Part shown: positions 1-8,736 of the stretch, piece after piece
Layout: each line of letters begins with the position of its first letter
Numbering within the stretch: position 1 is the first letter of the stretch
Source of the DNA: Kroppenstedtia eburnea
GTDB taxonomy: Bacteria; Bacillota; Bacilli; Thermoactinomycetales; DSM-45169
Reading direction: 5' to 3'
Length of the DNA stretch: 64,000 nt
Assembly (NCBI RefSeq): GCF_013282215.1
Contig: NZ_CP048103.1
Span: 3,501,000 to 3,564,999 of the forward strand
Translations under genes and position numbers: made by a program
Notes under the pieces: generated by a model
What the model saw: only the letters and a program-made list of their open reading frames with translations
Told to the model about the DNA's origin: nothing
The model's database searches: none

Positions 1-729
1 GGCCAATCCCGCCCACTTCTTCCCGACAAGGGCTTCCCGCACCGACTCCTCCAACAACAGGGAAGTGGCGGGCAACACCTCGGTGTCTCCTTCCCGCACC
101 CCCACCAGACGGTTGCCCGCCTTGGCCATCTCGGCAGCGGATCGGGCCAGCGGGTCCTTCACCTCGGGGAGAGTGAGGATGCGGATCGTCTCTTCCGTCC
201 GTTGCAGAATCTGATCCAATGACCGCCCCATGGCGGCGCCGACGACGCAGACGGTGGCATCTGTCACCCAGGGATTGGCCGCCGCCTTCCGATCATAAGC
301 CCCGTCCACCCAAACCATCCCCGCTCCCAAGCCGCTCAGACGGCTCACCATCTTCCGTACCCCGTCGGTCCGGGTCACCCCTGCCAGTTTGACCTTTGTC
401 CGGCGACGGGCGCGGGCTAGGGTGACGGGACCCAGGGGGGATGGAAGGGGAGTGGACTCCAGGAGCTCCCAATCCCCGCCCCGGACGTCCAGCAGGGAAG
501 CCGCTGTCGCAACCAATCCCCCCGCCGGAATCCAAACGGGAGGCTTCTCCCGCAGGCTCCAGACATCCCGCTCCTCCCCGTCCACTCCGACACTGACGAA
601 GCCGGGGAGCAACCCCTTCTCCTCACCCTCTTTGGCCAGGGTGTTCAGCACCGTCGTCTTGCCAGCATTCTTGGACAGGCCGACGACGGACAGAGAGCGG
701 ACCCCCTCCGCTGCCAATCGCTCCAACAT
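1..729 (-). CDS. KamB-like P-loop protein of the lysine aminomutase cluster (3' end outside window)
   Basis: The reading frame stays open from an ATG at 729 to the window edge (243 codons), so the gene is partial. Near the N-terminus it has a P-loop, GLSKNAGKTT, after a short hydrophobic strand, as in ATPases and GTPases. The start lies 5 bases after the kamA stop, so the genes are probably translationally coupled. In fermentative kam clusters a P-loop protein called KamB sits beside kamA and is described, with KamC, as a reactivating factor for B12-dependent lysine 5,6-aminomutase. The assignment here rests on position and P-loop only. The start has no clear ribosome binding site. KamC/D/E homologues would be expected beyond the left edge. 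Confidence 0.55.
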   Translation of the reverse strand, partial: MLERLAAEGVRSLSVVGLSKNAGKTTVLNTLAKEGEEKGLLPGFVSVGVDGEERDVWSLREKPPVWIPAGGLVATAASLLDVRGGDWELLESTPLPSPLGPVTLARARRRTKVKLAGVTRTDGVRKMVSRLSGLGAGMVWVDGAYDRKAAANPWVTDATVCVVGAAMGRSLDQILQRTEETIRILTLPEVKDPLARSAAEMAKAGNRLVGVREGDTEVLPATSLLLEESVREALVGKKWAGLA

Positions 730-734
730 CGGGT

Positions 735-2042
735 TCAGGCCTTGGTTGCGGGAGACTTTTTCGGGACTTTTTTCTTCTTCCTTTCAAAGTCCCCGCGGCG
801 CTCTTCCCGGCTCAGCACCTTGGGCTCCAGGTTGATCCTCTCATCCGCCATCAAGGAGGTGATGCCGACATTTTTCCCGGCGTTGGCCCGGCAGAACTCA
901 CAGTTTTCCGCATCGTGCTCTTTGTAGTTCCGGGGTTCGGGATAGGAGGTGATCACCCCTTCAAAGTTTCGCAGGACGGTCTTTTGTGAGCTTTGGGAGA
1001 TCACATAGTTGGGCGCCACCGGGATCTTGCCGCCGCCGCCGGGAGCATCCACCACAAAGGTGGGCACCGCATAGCCCGAGGTGTGACCGCGCAGGTATTC
1101 CATGATCTCCAACCCTTTGGAGACCGGGGCGCGGAAATGACCGATCCCTTCGGACAAGTCGCACTGATAGATATAGTAGGGACGGACCCGGATCTTCACC
1201 AGCTCATGGTTCAGCTTCTTCATGATGTGGGGACAGTCGTTGATCCCCGCCAAGATGACGGCTTGGTTGCCCAGAGGGACACCTGCGTCGGCCAGCATTT
1301 CACAGGCCCGCTTCGCTTCCGGTGTGATCTCCTTCGGGTGGTTGAAGTGGGTGTTGAGCCAGACCGGGTGATACTTTTTCAGGATATTGCACAGATCCTC
1401 GGTGATCCGCTGGGGAAAGACCACCGGAGCCCGGGTTCCGATCCGGATGATCTCCACATGGGGAATCTCCCGCAGGTTTTTCAACAGGTACTCGATAATC
1501 CGGTCATTGACCAACAGGCCGTCTCCGCCGGAGAGAAGCACATCCCGCACCTGCGGATTGCTCCGGATGTAGTCGATACAGGCGTCCATCTGCTTTTTGG
1601 GCACGCCCATCCCGATCTGGCCGGAGAAACGGCGACGGGTGCAGTAACGGCAATACATGGAGCACTGGTTGGTGATCAGGAAGAGAACACGGTCCGGATA
1701 GCGATGGGTCAGGCCCGGCACCGGGGAATCGGTGTCTTCCAGCAAGGGGTCTTCCATATCGTATTTCGTCTGCTCCAGTTCCGTGGAGAGGGGGACGGAC
1801 TGCATCCGGATCGGGCAGCTCGGATCCTCCGTATCCATCTGCAAGGCATAGTAGGGGGTGATGTTGAGCGGAATCGTCTGATGGGAAATACCGACGCCTC
1901 CCACCTCGTTCTCCTTCAGGTTGATCACTTGTTTCAGATCATCCAGCTTGCGGATGGTGTGGGTCAATTGCCACAGCCAATCGTTCCACTGCTCTTCGGT
2001 CACATCTTTCCACAACTCCACTTCCCGCCAATCCCGCGCCAT
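735..2042 (-). CDS. kamA: L-lysine 2,3-aminomutase (radical SAM, PLP)
   Basis: 435 residues, close to the family length (about 416-470). It converts L-lysine to L-beta-lysine using S-adenosylmethionine, a [4Fe-4S] cluster and PLP, the first step of lysine fermentation. The radical SAM cysteine motif CSMYCRYC is present around residue 130, followed by the RRR stretch typical of the family, then a GGDGLL segment and a C-terminal region with paired Cys (CEFC) expected for zinc binding. The start at 2042 is preceded by a GAAGGGA ribosome binding site. It follows kdd in the same direction by about 40 bases, so the genes are likely one transcript from the sigma-54 promoter upstream of kdd. The last 30 residues are Lys/Arg-rich. 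Confidence 0.95.
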   Translation of the reverse strand: MARDWREVELWKDVTEEQWNDWLWQLTHTIRKLDDLKQVINLKENEVGGVGISHQTIPLNITPYYALQMDTEDPSCPIRMQSVPLSTELEQTKYDMEDPLLEDTDSPVPGLTHRYPDRVLFLITNQCSMYCRYCTRRRFSGQIGMGVPKKQMDACIDYIRSNPQVRDVLLSGGDGLLVNDRIIEYLLKNLREIPHVEIIRIGTRAPVVFPQRITEDLCNILKKYHPVWLNTHFNHPKEITPEAKRACEMLADAGVPLGNQAVILAGINDCPHIMKKLNHELVKIRVRPYYIYQCDLSEGIGHFRAPVSKGLEIMEYLRGHTSGYAVPTFVVDAPGGGGKIPVAPNYVISQSSQKTVLRNFEGVITSYPEPRNYKEHDAENCEFCRANAGKNVGITSLMADERINLEPKVLSREERRGDFERKKKKVPKKSPATKA

Positions 2043-2081
2043 ACAGATCCCTTCTTTCCGTTATAGATTTGGGTGATCATT

Positions 2082-3146
2082 TCAACCGGTCGTCACCCGG
2101 TACCGGGATGCAAAGAGCTCTCTCAGCTCCGGCGACTCCCGCAGGATATTGAGGGCCAGGTCCGCATGTCCCGGGGCAAACCCGTTTCCGATCATCATGT
2201 GGACATCCTTGCCCAGCCCTTCCGCTCCCAAGGCCGCCTGGGTGAAGCGGACCGCAGTGCTGAAATAGTAGACGATTCCCCCGTCCCGGGTGGCCAGGAC
2301 AGCCGACAGTTCCGTATCCGGAACATTTACACAGTTAAAGGTCAGATCGGACAGACGGCCTTCGGTGGCGGTCTCCACCGCTTCCAGAACCGCCACCGGA
2401 TCCCGGGCATCCACCTGGATCACCTGATCGGCCAAGCCCAGGGAACGGAGCTCCCCGCAGGCGGACTCCCTGGATTCCAGAGCGAGGACGAACCCGTCTC
2501 TCCCTGCTTGTTTCCGGGCCTGATACAGGGTGAGAAGCCCTGATTTACCACCGGCCCCCAACACCGTCACCCGCTGTCCGGACTTCACCAGCCGGGCGGC
2601 CTGAGCCGGTGCCCCGCATACATCCAAGACCGCCAGGGAGAGATTTTCCGGCAGATCCTCCGGCAGGACGGCAAAGGGACCGCTGGCGAACAGGACCGCC
2701 TGCCCCCGGACTTCCACCTGCCCCGTCGCCAAGTCGACAGATTGGATGGAATCCAGCACCAATGGCGTCAAACTGAGGGAGACCAGCGTGGCGATCCGAT
2801 CCCCCGGCCGGATTTTACGATCGGGAAAGGCGGAACCCACCTCCGCCACCTGCCCGATCATCATCCCGCCGGAGCCGGTGACCGGGTTGTGCATCTTCCC
2901 CCGCTCCCGCACGATTTCCAGAATCCGCTTCTTTACGCCGTCCGGATCCCCGCCCGCCTCTTCCTTCAGTTGATTGAAGGAGGCGGAATCGATGTTGAGG
3001 CGAATGGCATCGATCAAAAGTTCATTGTCATGGCAGACCGGCCGGGGATCCAACCTCCAGGCCGGTTGCGGCAAAAGGCCTTCAGGCTCAAGCACCCGGT
3101 GCAACCCGAACCGATGCCCTTTCTGTTGACTGTTTCTGCCTTCCAA
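2082..3146 (-). CDS. kdd: L-erythro-3,5-diaminohexanoate dehydrogenase
   Basis: Predicted 354 residues from a TTG start. The enzyme oxidatively deaminates 3,5-diaminohexanoate to 3-keto-5-aminohexanoate with NAD(P)+, downstream of the two lysine mutases. The protein carries the family's N-terminal pattern (FGLHRVLEPEG, then an LNIDSASF block) and a Rossmann nucleotide-binding glycine motif, VTVLGAGGKSG, near residue 190. Longer starts are open to 3164, but the sigma-54 promoter predicts transcription beginning near 3166, leaving no room for a ribosome binding site there. TTG at 3146 follows GGGGGTGA at suitable spacing. It is the first gene of the kdd-kamA-kamB transcript. Confidence 0.9.
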   Translation of the reverse strand: MEGRNSQQKGHRFGLHRVLEPEGLLPQPAWRLDPRPVCHDNELLIDAIRLNIDSASFNQLKEEAGGDPDGVKKRILEIVRERGKMHNPVTGSGGMMIGQVAEVGSAFPDRKIRPGDRIATLVSLSLTPLVLDSIQSVDLATGQVEVRGQAVLFASGPFAVLPEDLPENLSLAVLDVCGAPAQAARLVKSGQRVTVLGAGGKSGLLTLYQARKQAGRDGFVLALESRESACGELRSLGLADQVIQVDARDPVAVLEAVETATEGRLSDLTFNCVNVPDTELSAVLATRDGGIVYYFSTAVRFTQAALGAEGLGKDVHMMIGNGFAPGHADLALNILRESPELRELFASRYRVTTG

Positions 3147-3176
3147 ACCGTCACCCCCATCCATCCCTGTTTAAAA

Positions 3177-3192
3177 TGCAAAATGTGTGCCA
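3177..3192 (-). promoter_or_regulatory. sigma-54 (SigL) promoter for kdd-kamA
   Basis: On the minus strand the sequence is TGGCACACATTTTGCA. It matches the -24/-12 consensus TGGCAC-N5-TTGCW at every conserved position, with exactly ten bases between the GG and GC dinucleotides. The predicted start of transcription is near 3166. A sigma-54 enhancer-binding protein is encoded immediately upstream, and kam loci of the Bacillus cereus group are known to be sigma-54 controlled. Confidence 0.88.
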
Positions 3193-3232
3193 CCTTCAAA
3201 AGGCAGGCCACAACAGGGATTTCGCTCATACC

Positions 3233-3262
3233 GCAAAAAAGAGATGCCGATTTTCCGGCACC
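3233..3262 (-). terminator. Probable intrinsic terminator upstream of the kdd promoter
   Basis: On the minus strand TGCCG-gaaaat-CGGCA is followed by a six-T run. It lies between the regulator gene and the sigma-54 promoter, so it probably stops regulator transcripts from entering the kam operon. Confidence 0.6.
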
Positions 3263-3388
3263 TCACAAGGGGGTGAAATAAATTTTTCAGTTGGCAGATG
3301 CAAAAAGCTTCTCCTCGGCCGGGGAGATCCTGTATCCTCCCCCGACCGTTGAATCCACCAGGGGTTTCTGATAAATCTCTGGGCCAAG

Positions 3389-3470
3389 CCGGTCGGGATG
3401 GGGTTTCACATGTCGTTTTCGTTGTTCTGACGATCCAAAATCACTCCATGTGAAACCCAACCTTCCCTCT
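3389..3470. repeat. Dispersed palindromic repeat, hairpin module only (copy 1a)
   Basis: Contains the two arms GGGTTTCACATG and CATGTGAAACCC separated by a short loop region, the core hairpin of the family described in the findings. Terminal inverted repeats are absent, and it lies about 50 bases from full copy 1b. Confidence 0.8.
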
Positions 3471-3519
3471 GTTACTTCTACAACGCCTCACATTCCACGG
3501 AAGATTATTACCAGACACG

Positions 3520-3765
3520 CCCTAGAAGCATTGTGATTTAGTGCGTTTGAAGGCGGTCGGGATTGGGTTTCACATTTCGTTCCGTTGTTCTTACGAGCCA
3601 AAGTCACTCCATGTGAAACCCAACCCTCCCTACATAGCGAGACCGGGAACGGAGTGACCTGGCGAGACTTGTGCTGGTGAGTGCATAGCGAGACCGGGAA
3701 CGGAGTGACCTGGCGAGACTTGTGCCCTATGGGTATGAATGGCTTTTTCACAACGCTTCTAGGGT
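3520..3765. repeat. Dispersed palindromic repeat, full-length (copy 1b)
   Basis: A full copy of about 245 bases. It begins CCCTAGAAGCATTGTGA and ends TCACAACGCTTCTAGGG, imperfect terminal inverted repeats. Between them are the GGGTTTCACAT hairpin and two tandem units of the CATAGCGAGACCGGG module. No protein is encoded. Together with copy 1a it fills most of the roughly 600 bases between kdd and the regulator, where upstream activator sites would be expected. Confidence 0.85.
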
Positions 3766-3861
3766 ACCCGGCGGCTTTGGGCGGCTTCGCTCCCGGTCTC
3801 GCTGCGACAGTGCACGACTCCCATTTCCCGCCCAATTTCGAGCGACCTGTCACTCATCCTC

Positions 3862-5277
3862 TTATCGTTTCAGGTTCAGCCCCAATCGTTTCAGCTTGTA
3901 CTGTAAGGTCTGGCGGGGGATGCCCAGGCGCTCCGCCGCCCGGCGCACATTGTTGCCGGTGGTTTTCAGCGCCCGGCGGAGGGCCTCTTCTTCCACCCGG
4001 GACAACAGGAGAGGAAGGGGAAGATCCGGATCCGTCTCCCGAAAGGGCGCAAACTTTTCACCTCCACTTCCGGAAGCGATCAGATGGCGGGGGAGATGCT
4101 CCAGCTCGATCCGATCCCCCTCCACCTGATTCATCGCTCCTTCAATGGCATGTTCCAGCTCCCGGACGTTTCCCGGCCAGTTATAACCGGCAAACAGGGC
4201 CTTCACCTCTTCCGACACCCCGATGACCAGGGTCTCAAAGCGATAGTTGTACTTTTGGATGAAGTGGCGGGTGAGCAGGGGGATATCTTCCCTCCGTTCC
4301 CGAAGGGGAGGGATTTCCAGGCGGACCACGTGGATTCGGTAGTAAAGATCTTTCCGGAGCCTCCCTTCTTGTACACTGGTTTCCGGCTCCTCATTGGTGG
4401 CCGCCAAAATCCGCACATCCACCGGGCGTGTCTTCACGTCCCCCACCCGCCGCACGGCACCATCCTCCAGCACCCGGAGCAGTTTGGCCTGCAGATCGAC
4501 GGGCATGGCATGAATCTCATCCAAAAAGAGGGAACCTCCCTCCGCCAGCTCAAACAGACCGGGCCGGTCCTCGGCACCGGTGAAGGCCCCCCGCACCGTT
4601 CCAAAGAGAATCCCCTCCAGCAGAGAAGAGGGGATGGCGGCGCAGTTTTGGGCGATGAAGGGCCCTTTGCCGCGGGGGGAAGCGGAATGGAGGGATTGAA
4701 CCAACAACTCCTTTCCCGTCCCCGTCTCCCCCACCACCAACACCGGAGAGCGGGTGGCAGCCGCCCGTCTCGCCCGGTGGATCTCCCTCTTCATCACAGG
4801 ACTCAGGGTCAGAATCTGCTCAAAACGATATAACCCCCTGCCGGCAGGTCGCTTCCTTTCCCGGGGGGACCGCATCCGCCGCTCCAGATCGATCACCTTC
4901 TCTGACAGCTCCTGGATGCGGGTGATATCCTTGGACACCTCCATCGCCCCCACCCGTCGCCCCTCCACCAACACCGGCATGGTGGAGTTGACGGTCACGA
5001 TCCGTTTCCCGTGCCGGTTGGTGTAACTCTGTTGCTGATTGTAAATCGGCTCCCCGGTGCGGATCACCTTCAACAGGGTACTCGTCTTGGGAGTGAGGGA
5101 AGGGAACACCTCCAACAGGTGGTTCCCCAGAACCTCCCCTTCCTCCATCCCGTCCAATCGGGCGGCAAACCGGTTGTAAAAAACGGTTCTTCCCTCTGCG
5201 TCCACCACATGAATCCCTTCGTCAATCCCTTTCAACACTTCCCGTAACATCTTTTCCGTAAAAGAGACTTCCCCCAT
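3862..5277 (-). CDS. kamR: sigma-54-dependent activator of lysine catabolism (PAS-AAA+-Fis)
   Basis: 471 residues from ATG 5277, chosen because GGAGGGGAGAGGC precedes it. The N-terminal 120 residues form a PAS-type sensory domain. A sigma-54 AAA+ domain follows, with Walker A GETGTGKE, the sigma-54 contact loop GAFTGA, and Walker B in GGSLFLDEI. The C-terminal 50 residues form a Fis-type helix-turn-helix ([19 protein letters not shown]). The architecture is that of RocR/BkdR-type activators. Its position next to a consensus sigma-54 promoter of kdd-kamA makes it the likely KamR equivalent. The ligand bound by PAS is unknown. SigL itself is not encoded in this window. Confidence 0.88.
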   Translation of the reverse strand: MGEVSFTEKMLREVLKGIDEGIHVVDAEGRTVFYNRFAARLDGMEEGEVLGNHLLEVFPSLTPKTSTLLKVIRTGEPIYNQQQSYTNRHGKRIVTVNSTMPVLVEGRRVGAMEVSKDITRIQELSEKVIDLERRMRSPRERKRPAGRGLYRFEQILTLSPVMKREIHRARRAAATRSPVLVVGETGTGKELLVQSLHSASPRGKGPFIAQNCAAIPSSLLEGILFGTVRGAFTGAEDRPGLFELAEGGSLFLDEIHAMPVDLQAKLLRVLEDGAVRRVGDVKTRPVDVRILAATNEEPETSVQEGRLRKDLYYRIHVVRLEIPPLRERREDIPLLTRHFIQKYNYRFETLVIGVSEEVKALFAGYNWPGNVRELEHAIEGAMNQVEGDRIELEHLPRHLIASGSGGEKFAPFRETDPDLPLPLLLSRVEEEALRRALKTTGNNVRRAAERLGIPRQTLQYKLKRLGLNLKR

Positions 5278-5388
5278 GCCTCTCCCCTCCCGCCCGTGCC
5301 GAATTTTGATCATCCGGGTGCCGAAAATTCGTCACTTTGATTATATACGGAAGATTGGTTATAGTCTATTTTGATCACTTTCGCTGTC

Positions 5389-5579
5389 ACAAGAATCGTT
5401 GTGAAAATGTCGTCATACCCACAGGGCACAAGTCTCGCCAGGGTGCTTTCGCCCCCGGTCTCGCTATGCAGGGAGGGTTGGGTTTCACATGAAGCGCCTT
5501 TGGCTCGTCAGAACAACGAAGCGGAATGTGAAACCCAATCCCGACCGGCCCGGCCAGCACTAATTCACAACGCTTCTAA
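5389..5579. repeat. Dispersed palindromic repeat (copy 2, reverse orientation)
   Basis: Carries the module CACAGGGCACAAGTCTCGCC, then AGGGAGGGTTGGGTTTCACATG with its complementary arm, and ends in TTCACAACGCTTCTAA. It is inverted relative to copy 1b and lies between the regulator and the small gene at 5624. Confidence 0.85.
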
Positions 5580-5623
5580 ATCTCCACGCTTCAAGGGATC
5601 ACTCAGTACAAGGAGGGATCGGG

Positions 5624-5971
5624 ATGGCTTGGACACAGGAAGAACGGGAAGGGGTACTGGAAGAACTGTGGCCGATGGTGAAGGATGGTCATCGGGAGAT
5701 GAGAGAACGCCTGGAGGCCGCCCTCGGCATCATCGAGGCCTACTGGAACGAGAGCTTTGAATATTACTATGACCGGAATTGGGAAGAGCGTCATCCCACC
5801 TACAAGGAGTACGGTGCGGGCTTTCTGGCCCACCATCTGGATCTCTTTCCCCCGGAATTGGCACCGGCCCTCATCCACCACCTGGGCACCGACCCGGACC
5901 TGCTCGTCCCCGGACACACCCGGTGGGCTCCTGTGGGAAGTCCGGAGCGGAAAGAGATGGAGGGGGAGTGA
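5624..5971 (+). CDS. Hypothetical acidic protein, 115 aa
   Basis: I do not recognise this protein. The ATG at 5624 follows a strong AAGGAGGG ribosome binding site, which supports a real gene. The sequence is rich in Glu, Trp, Tyr and His, has no signal peptide or membrane segment, and looks mostly helical (an early EERE...EELW stretch, later HHLDLFPPELAPALIHHL). It is a single gene on the plus strand, flanked on the left by a dispersed repeat and on the right by about 500 non-coding bases. No clear terminator was seen. Confidence 0.7.
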   Translation: MAWTQEEREGVLEELWPMVKDGHREMRERLEAALGIIEAYWNESFEYYYDRNWEERHPTYKEYGAGFLAHHLDLFPPELAPALIHHLGTDPDLLVPGHTRWAPVGSPERKEMEGE

Positions 5972-6499
5972 ATGGAGATCGGCCCTCCCTGGGATCGATG
6001 TAAACCCTCTTTGAAAAAGAAAAGGGCTCCCTTGGCGGAAGCCGGAAAAGAATCACCGGGGAAGCATGGGGTGGATTCAAACTTTCACAGCGCAGAGCGG
6101 GAGCCAAACCGCGGACAAACTGTCAGATATCACCGATACCGGGAGCTGAATGCCATAAAAAGCAAGTTTGCATGATCACCTCCTGAAGAATGGATGATGG
6201 AAATCCGACATACCCGAAGTCGGGATGGTTGATCATCGGAAAACATGCATGGGAAAGGGAGTCGTGTACTGTCAAAGCGAGACCGGGAGGAAAACGGCTT
6301 GGGCCGGACTTGTGCCCTGCGGGGGCGAGTCACCTGAGAAACACGATCACCTCATCCCATATGTGGTCAACCCTCCTACCTGACCCGAAGTAAAAGCGAT
6401 GTGGAGGGGAAGTCGATCATCTGACGGGCGAATCACCCGGATTTTTTCGGCTTAAAGGGGTGATCCGAACATCCGGTTGATGATTGCCCGGGTCGGAGA
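5972..6499. other. Non-coding interval with a decayed repeat fragment
   Basis: No convincing gene on either strand. Around 6250-6330 there is a degenerate copy of the repeat's AAAGCGAGACCGGGA...GGACTTGTGCCCTGCGGG module without hairpin or terminal repeats. The rest shows nothing I can name. Confidence 0.4.
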
Positions 6500-6739
6500 T
6501 CAGGGTGGTCCGGCCCGGCACCGGACATCCGCCTTTTCCACTCCTTTGCTCCCCGGCTTGATTTGACCCGGCCCGATTTTTTCCTCTTGCACGATCAGAC
6601 TCTTCACCGGAAATCGGATCCCCACCCTTTCTCCATTTTCCACCTCAGGGGCTTTCGATTGAGCATACAGGTTGAAAGGCATCAGGGTGGCCGTCATCAG
6701 AATAAATACAGCCATCACTGCCCAACGCAACAGTTTCAC
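6500..6739 (-). CDS. Small secreted hypothetical protein, 79 aa
   Basis: Starts with GTG at 6739 behind an AAGGGGG ribosome binding site. The N-terminus (Lys-Leu-Leu-Arg, a hydrophobic stretch of about 16 residues, then LYAQS) is a typical Sec signal peptide with a likely cut after Ala. The mature part, about 50 residues, has no recognisable family and is charged and soluble. It is probably real because of the signal peptide and ribosome site. It may be transcribed together with the tiny membrane protein gene at 6873-6959. Confidence 0.5.
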   Translation of the reverse strand: MKLLRWAVMAVFILMTATLMPFNLYAQSKAPEVENGERVGIRFPVKSLIVQEEKIGPGQIKPGSKGVEKADVRCRAGPP

Positions 6740-6872
6740 GATCTGAACCCCCTTCTCATCAATCGGTTCAACTTTTCCATATCATACCTCCCGTCGTTCC
6801 AATATTTCAACAGATCGGGAAAAAGGAATCCCCCACAGCGGCGGAATTCCGGAGGCCCGGACCGGGAGGGGG

Positions 6873-6959
6873 TCAGATGGTCCATAAGGACAGGAATAAG
6901 AAAAACAGCAGCCAAAGCGCCTTTGTCAAGGCGATGGCAGTTCCGAGCAAAAGGATCAT
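6873..6959 (-). CDS. Possible 28-aa single-pass membrane peptide
   Basis: The ATG at 6959 follows GAGGTGA at about four bases. The peptide starts MILLLGTAIALTKALW and is almost wholly hydrophobic, ending LWTI. It lies in the same direction as, and upstream of, the secreted 79-aa protein. No homologue is recognised, and size alone makes it uncertain. Confidence 0.35.
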   Translation of the reverse strand: MILLLGTAIALTKALWLLFFLFLSLWTI

Positions 6960-7115
6960 GGGCTCACCTCGCAACCCGGTTTCCCGGAGCGGCACATCCG
7001 GCCCGACCGGGTGGTTGCCGGTATTCCTCGAATCCGGCTTCACCTTATGAATATGCCGGTTCGATCAGTAAAGGAAAGGGCTGAAGCAACGACAAACGGG
7101 GGAGGAAAACACCAT

Positions 7116-8693
7116 ATGAAACCACCATCACAAATAATGCATCGACTGGGTTGGGGAACCGCACAAAATCATCATTCCAAGGTCTGGTTCACGTTGAGTG
7201 AGGCTGCTTTGGGGGAAATCTGTTATCCGGACCTCTCCTCTCCCCGGTTTCGCCAATTGCAGTGGACGGGCGCCGATGGGGCGATCCCGCTTCAGAGTGC
7301 CCAACAGGTGGAACCGGTGGAGGAACGCTCCCTGGCATTTCGGCAACTCCTCAGGGACAGAGACCGACGCTTCGGGTTGGCCCAGACCGTCATCACCGAT
7401 CCGCTGCGCCAATCCTTGGTACTCCGGGTTCAACCGGAGGCCCTGTCCGCCTCCTCCGGGGGTCTCCATCTCTCCCTGCAGCCGACGGGGGGCAACCATC
7501 GCTTCCGAACCGGATCCGTCGGGGGACGACAGGCTGTCTTTCTGCAGGAAACAGAAGGATCCGTCACCGTTCTCGCCTCCACCGTGCCATTGGGAAGTCC
7601 GGTACAGGTGACAGCGAAAGGAAGCTTGTCCATCCCCATTGACCCCGGGGAGGAAGCCGAATTCACCCTGGTCCTCAGCTTTGGTGAAACTGAAGCCAAA
7701 GCGGCGGAAGAGGCGGAGGGAACCCTGCGTTGCCCCTGGCCTGAACTGCTGGAATCCTACAACCGGGATTGGCAGCTCTACTGCCGCAAATTGAATAGTC
7801 TGGAGGGATGGGCGCCCCCGCTCTATTATCGCAGCCTGATGCTGTTCCGGGCACTGGAGGATAAACAGGATCCCGGCTCTTTCCACTCCGGGTTTCCGGG
7901 GGAGACAGGCGAATCTTCCATTCAGAGACTGATCCCGCTCCTGACCGCCTTTTGGGCGGCAGGGGAGTTGCAAACCCCGAAACGGGTGCTGAAGCACCTC
8001 CTGTCCCGGCGCCAGCAGGCAGATGGAGGTTTTCTTCACCCATCGTCGGGGGAGAAATCCTCTCCGGAGGAGACCGCCTGTGCCGTATGGTTGGCCTGGC
8101 AGTTGGAGGCGGTCCGCCTCTTTGAAAAAGGGATTCGGCCCGCTGCCGATTTCCTGGTGCGAAGCGGTGGAACCACCCCCCCGGAAACAGGGATTGCCGC
8201 CCTCGTCTGTGCCGCCGATCTGGCGGAATCCCGCGGTGATGAAGCATCCGCCCGCCGCTATCGGGAAACAGCCGACCGTTGGCTGGAGGAGCAGATCCTC
8301 CGGGGATCAGAGTCCCCCGGGGTAAAGGGGCTGATCCGCCAAGTCCGGATGGGTGTCCGCCCGGCGGGAGACCCGGTGGTGCGCACCGCACTGGAGAGGG
8401 AGCCCTCTTTTGGACAGCCCGGGACGGGGGATGGACGTCTGTTGTCCATCGGGGAGCGGGCCCATTATGAACTGTTGCTGGACCGGGATGTGGCCTCCTA
8501 CCTCTCTGCCATCGAGACTCTGGCGGAAAAGTGGGGGTTGTTGCCGGAAACCGAACAAGGGGGGATCGTTCCCGACCTGGCCGCCCACGCTGAATATGTC
8601 CGCCTGTTGGTCTCCCAGAGTTGGGGAACCCCCTGTGATCTGGCCCCCGTCGTGGCGGAACGATACGCCGATCATCCCCCGACCACATCCTGA
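7116..8693 (+). CDS. GH15 glucoamylase/glucodextranase-like protein, catalytic domain degenerate
   Basis: 525 residues from ATG 7116, chosen for its GGGGGAGG ribosome binding site. The first 230 residues resemble the N-terminal beta domain of bacterial glucoamylases and glucodextranases (GTAQNHHSKVWFTLSEAALGEICYPD). The rest looks like an (alpha/alpha)6 barrel: GERAHYELLLDRD and AHAEYVRLLVS match the C-terminal part of GH15 enzymes. The family is normally about 650-700 residues. Here the middle is short, and the GH15 segments holding the catalytic glutamates (the NGYRD/WARD-type and WEE-type motifs) cannot be found, so activity is doubtful. No signal peptide is visible. It ends in a perfect bidirectional terminator shared with the convergent gene. 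Confidence 0.7.
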   Translation: MKPPSQIMHRLGWGTAQNHHSKVWFTLSEAALGEICYPDLSSPRFRQLQWTGADGAIPLQSAQQVEPVEERSLAFRQLLRDRDRRFGLAQTVITDPLRQSLVLRVQPEALSASSGGLHLSLQPTGGNHRFRTGSVGGRQAVFLQETEGSVTVLASTVPLGSPVQVTAKGSLSIPIDPGEEAEFTLVLSFGETEAKAAEEAEGTLRCPWPELLESYNRDWQLYCRKLNSLEGWAPPLYYRSLMLFRALEDKQDPGSFHSGFPGETGESSIQRLIPLLTAFWAAGELQTPKRVLKHLLSRRQQADGGFLHPSSGEKSSPEETACAVWLAWQLEAVRLFEKGIRPAADFLVRSGGTTPPETGIAALVCAADLAESRGDEASARRYRETADRWLEEQILRGSESPGVKGLIRQVRMGVRPAGDPVVRTALEREPSFGQPGTGDGRLLSIGERAHYELLLDRDVASYLSAIETLAEKWGLLPETEQGGIVPDLAAHAEYVRLLVSQSWGTPCDLAPVVAERYADHPPTTS

Positions 8694-8704
8694 GTGCATT
8701 GTCA

Positions 8705-8730
8705 AAACCCTCCGGTGATCCGGAGGGTTT
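8705..8730. terminator. Bidirectional intrinsic terminator
   Basis: AAACCCTCCGG-tgat-CCGGAGGGTTT is a perfect 11-base-pair hairpin between two convergent genes. Confidence 0.85.
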
Positions 8731-8736
8731 CCCTGT

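Noticed and set aside
993..2066. 357-codon plus-strand frame opposite kamA
   Set aside because: Shadow of kamA; composition is His/Asp/Gln-rich as expected for an antisense frame, and no ribosome site precedes it.
6250..6330. Possible regulatory RNA near 6.3 kb
   Set aside because: Matches the GACCGGG...CTTGTGCCCTG module of the dispersed repeat, only decayed.
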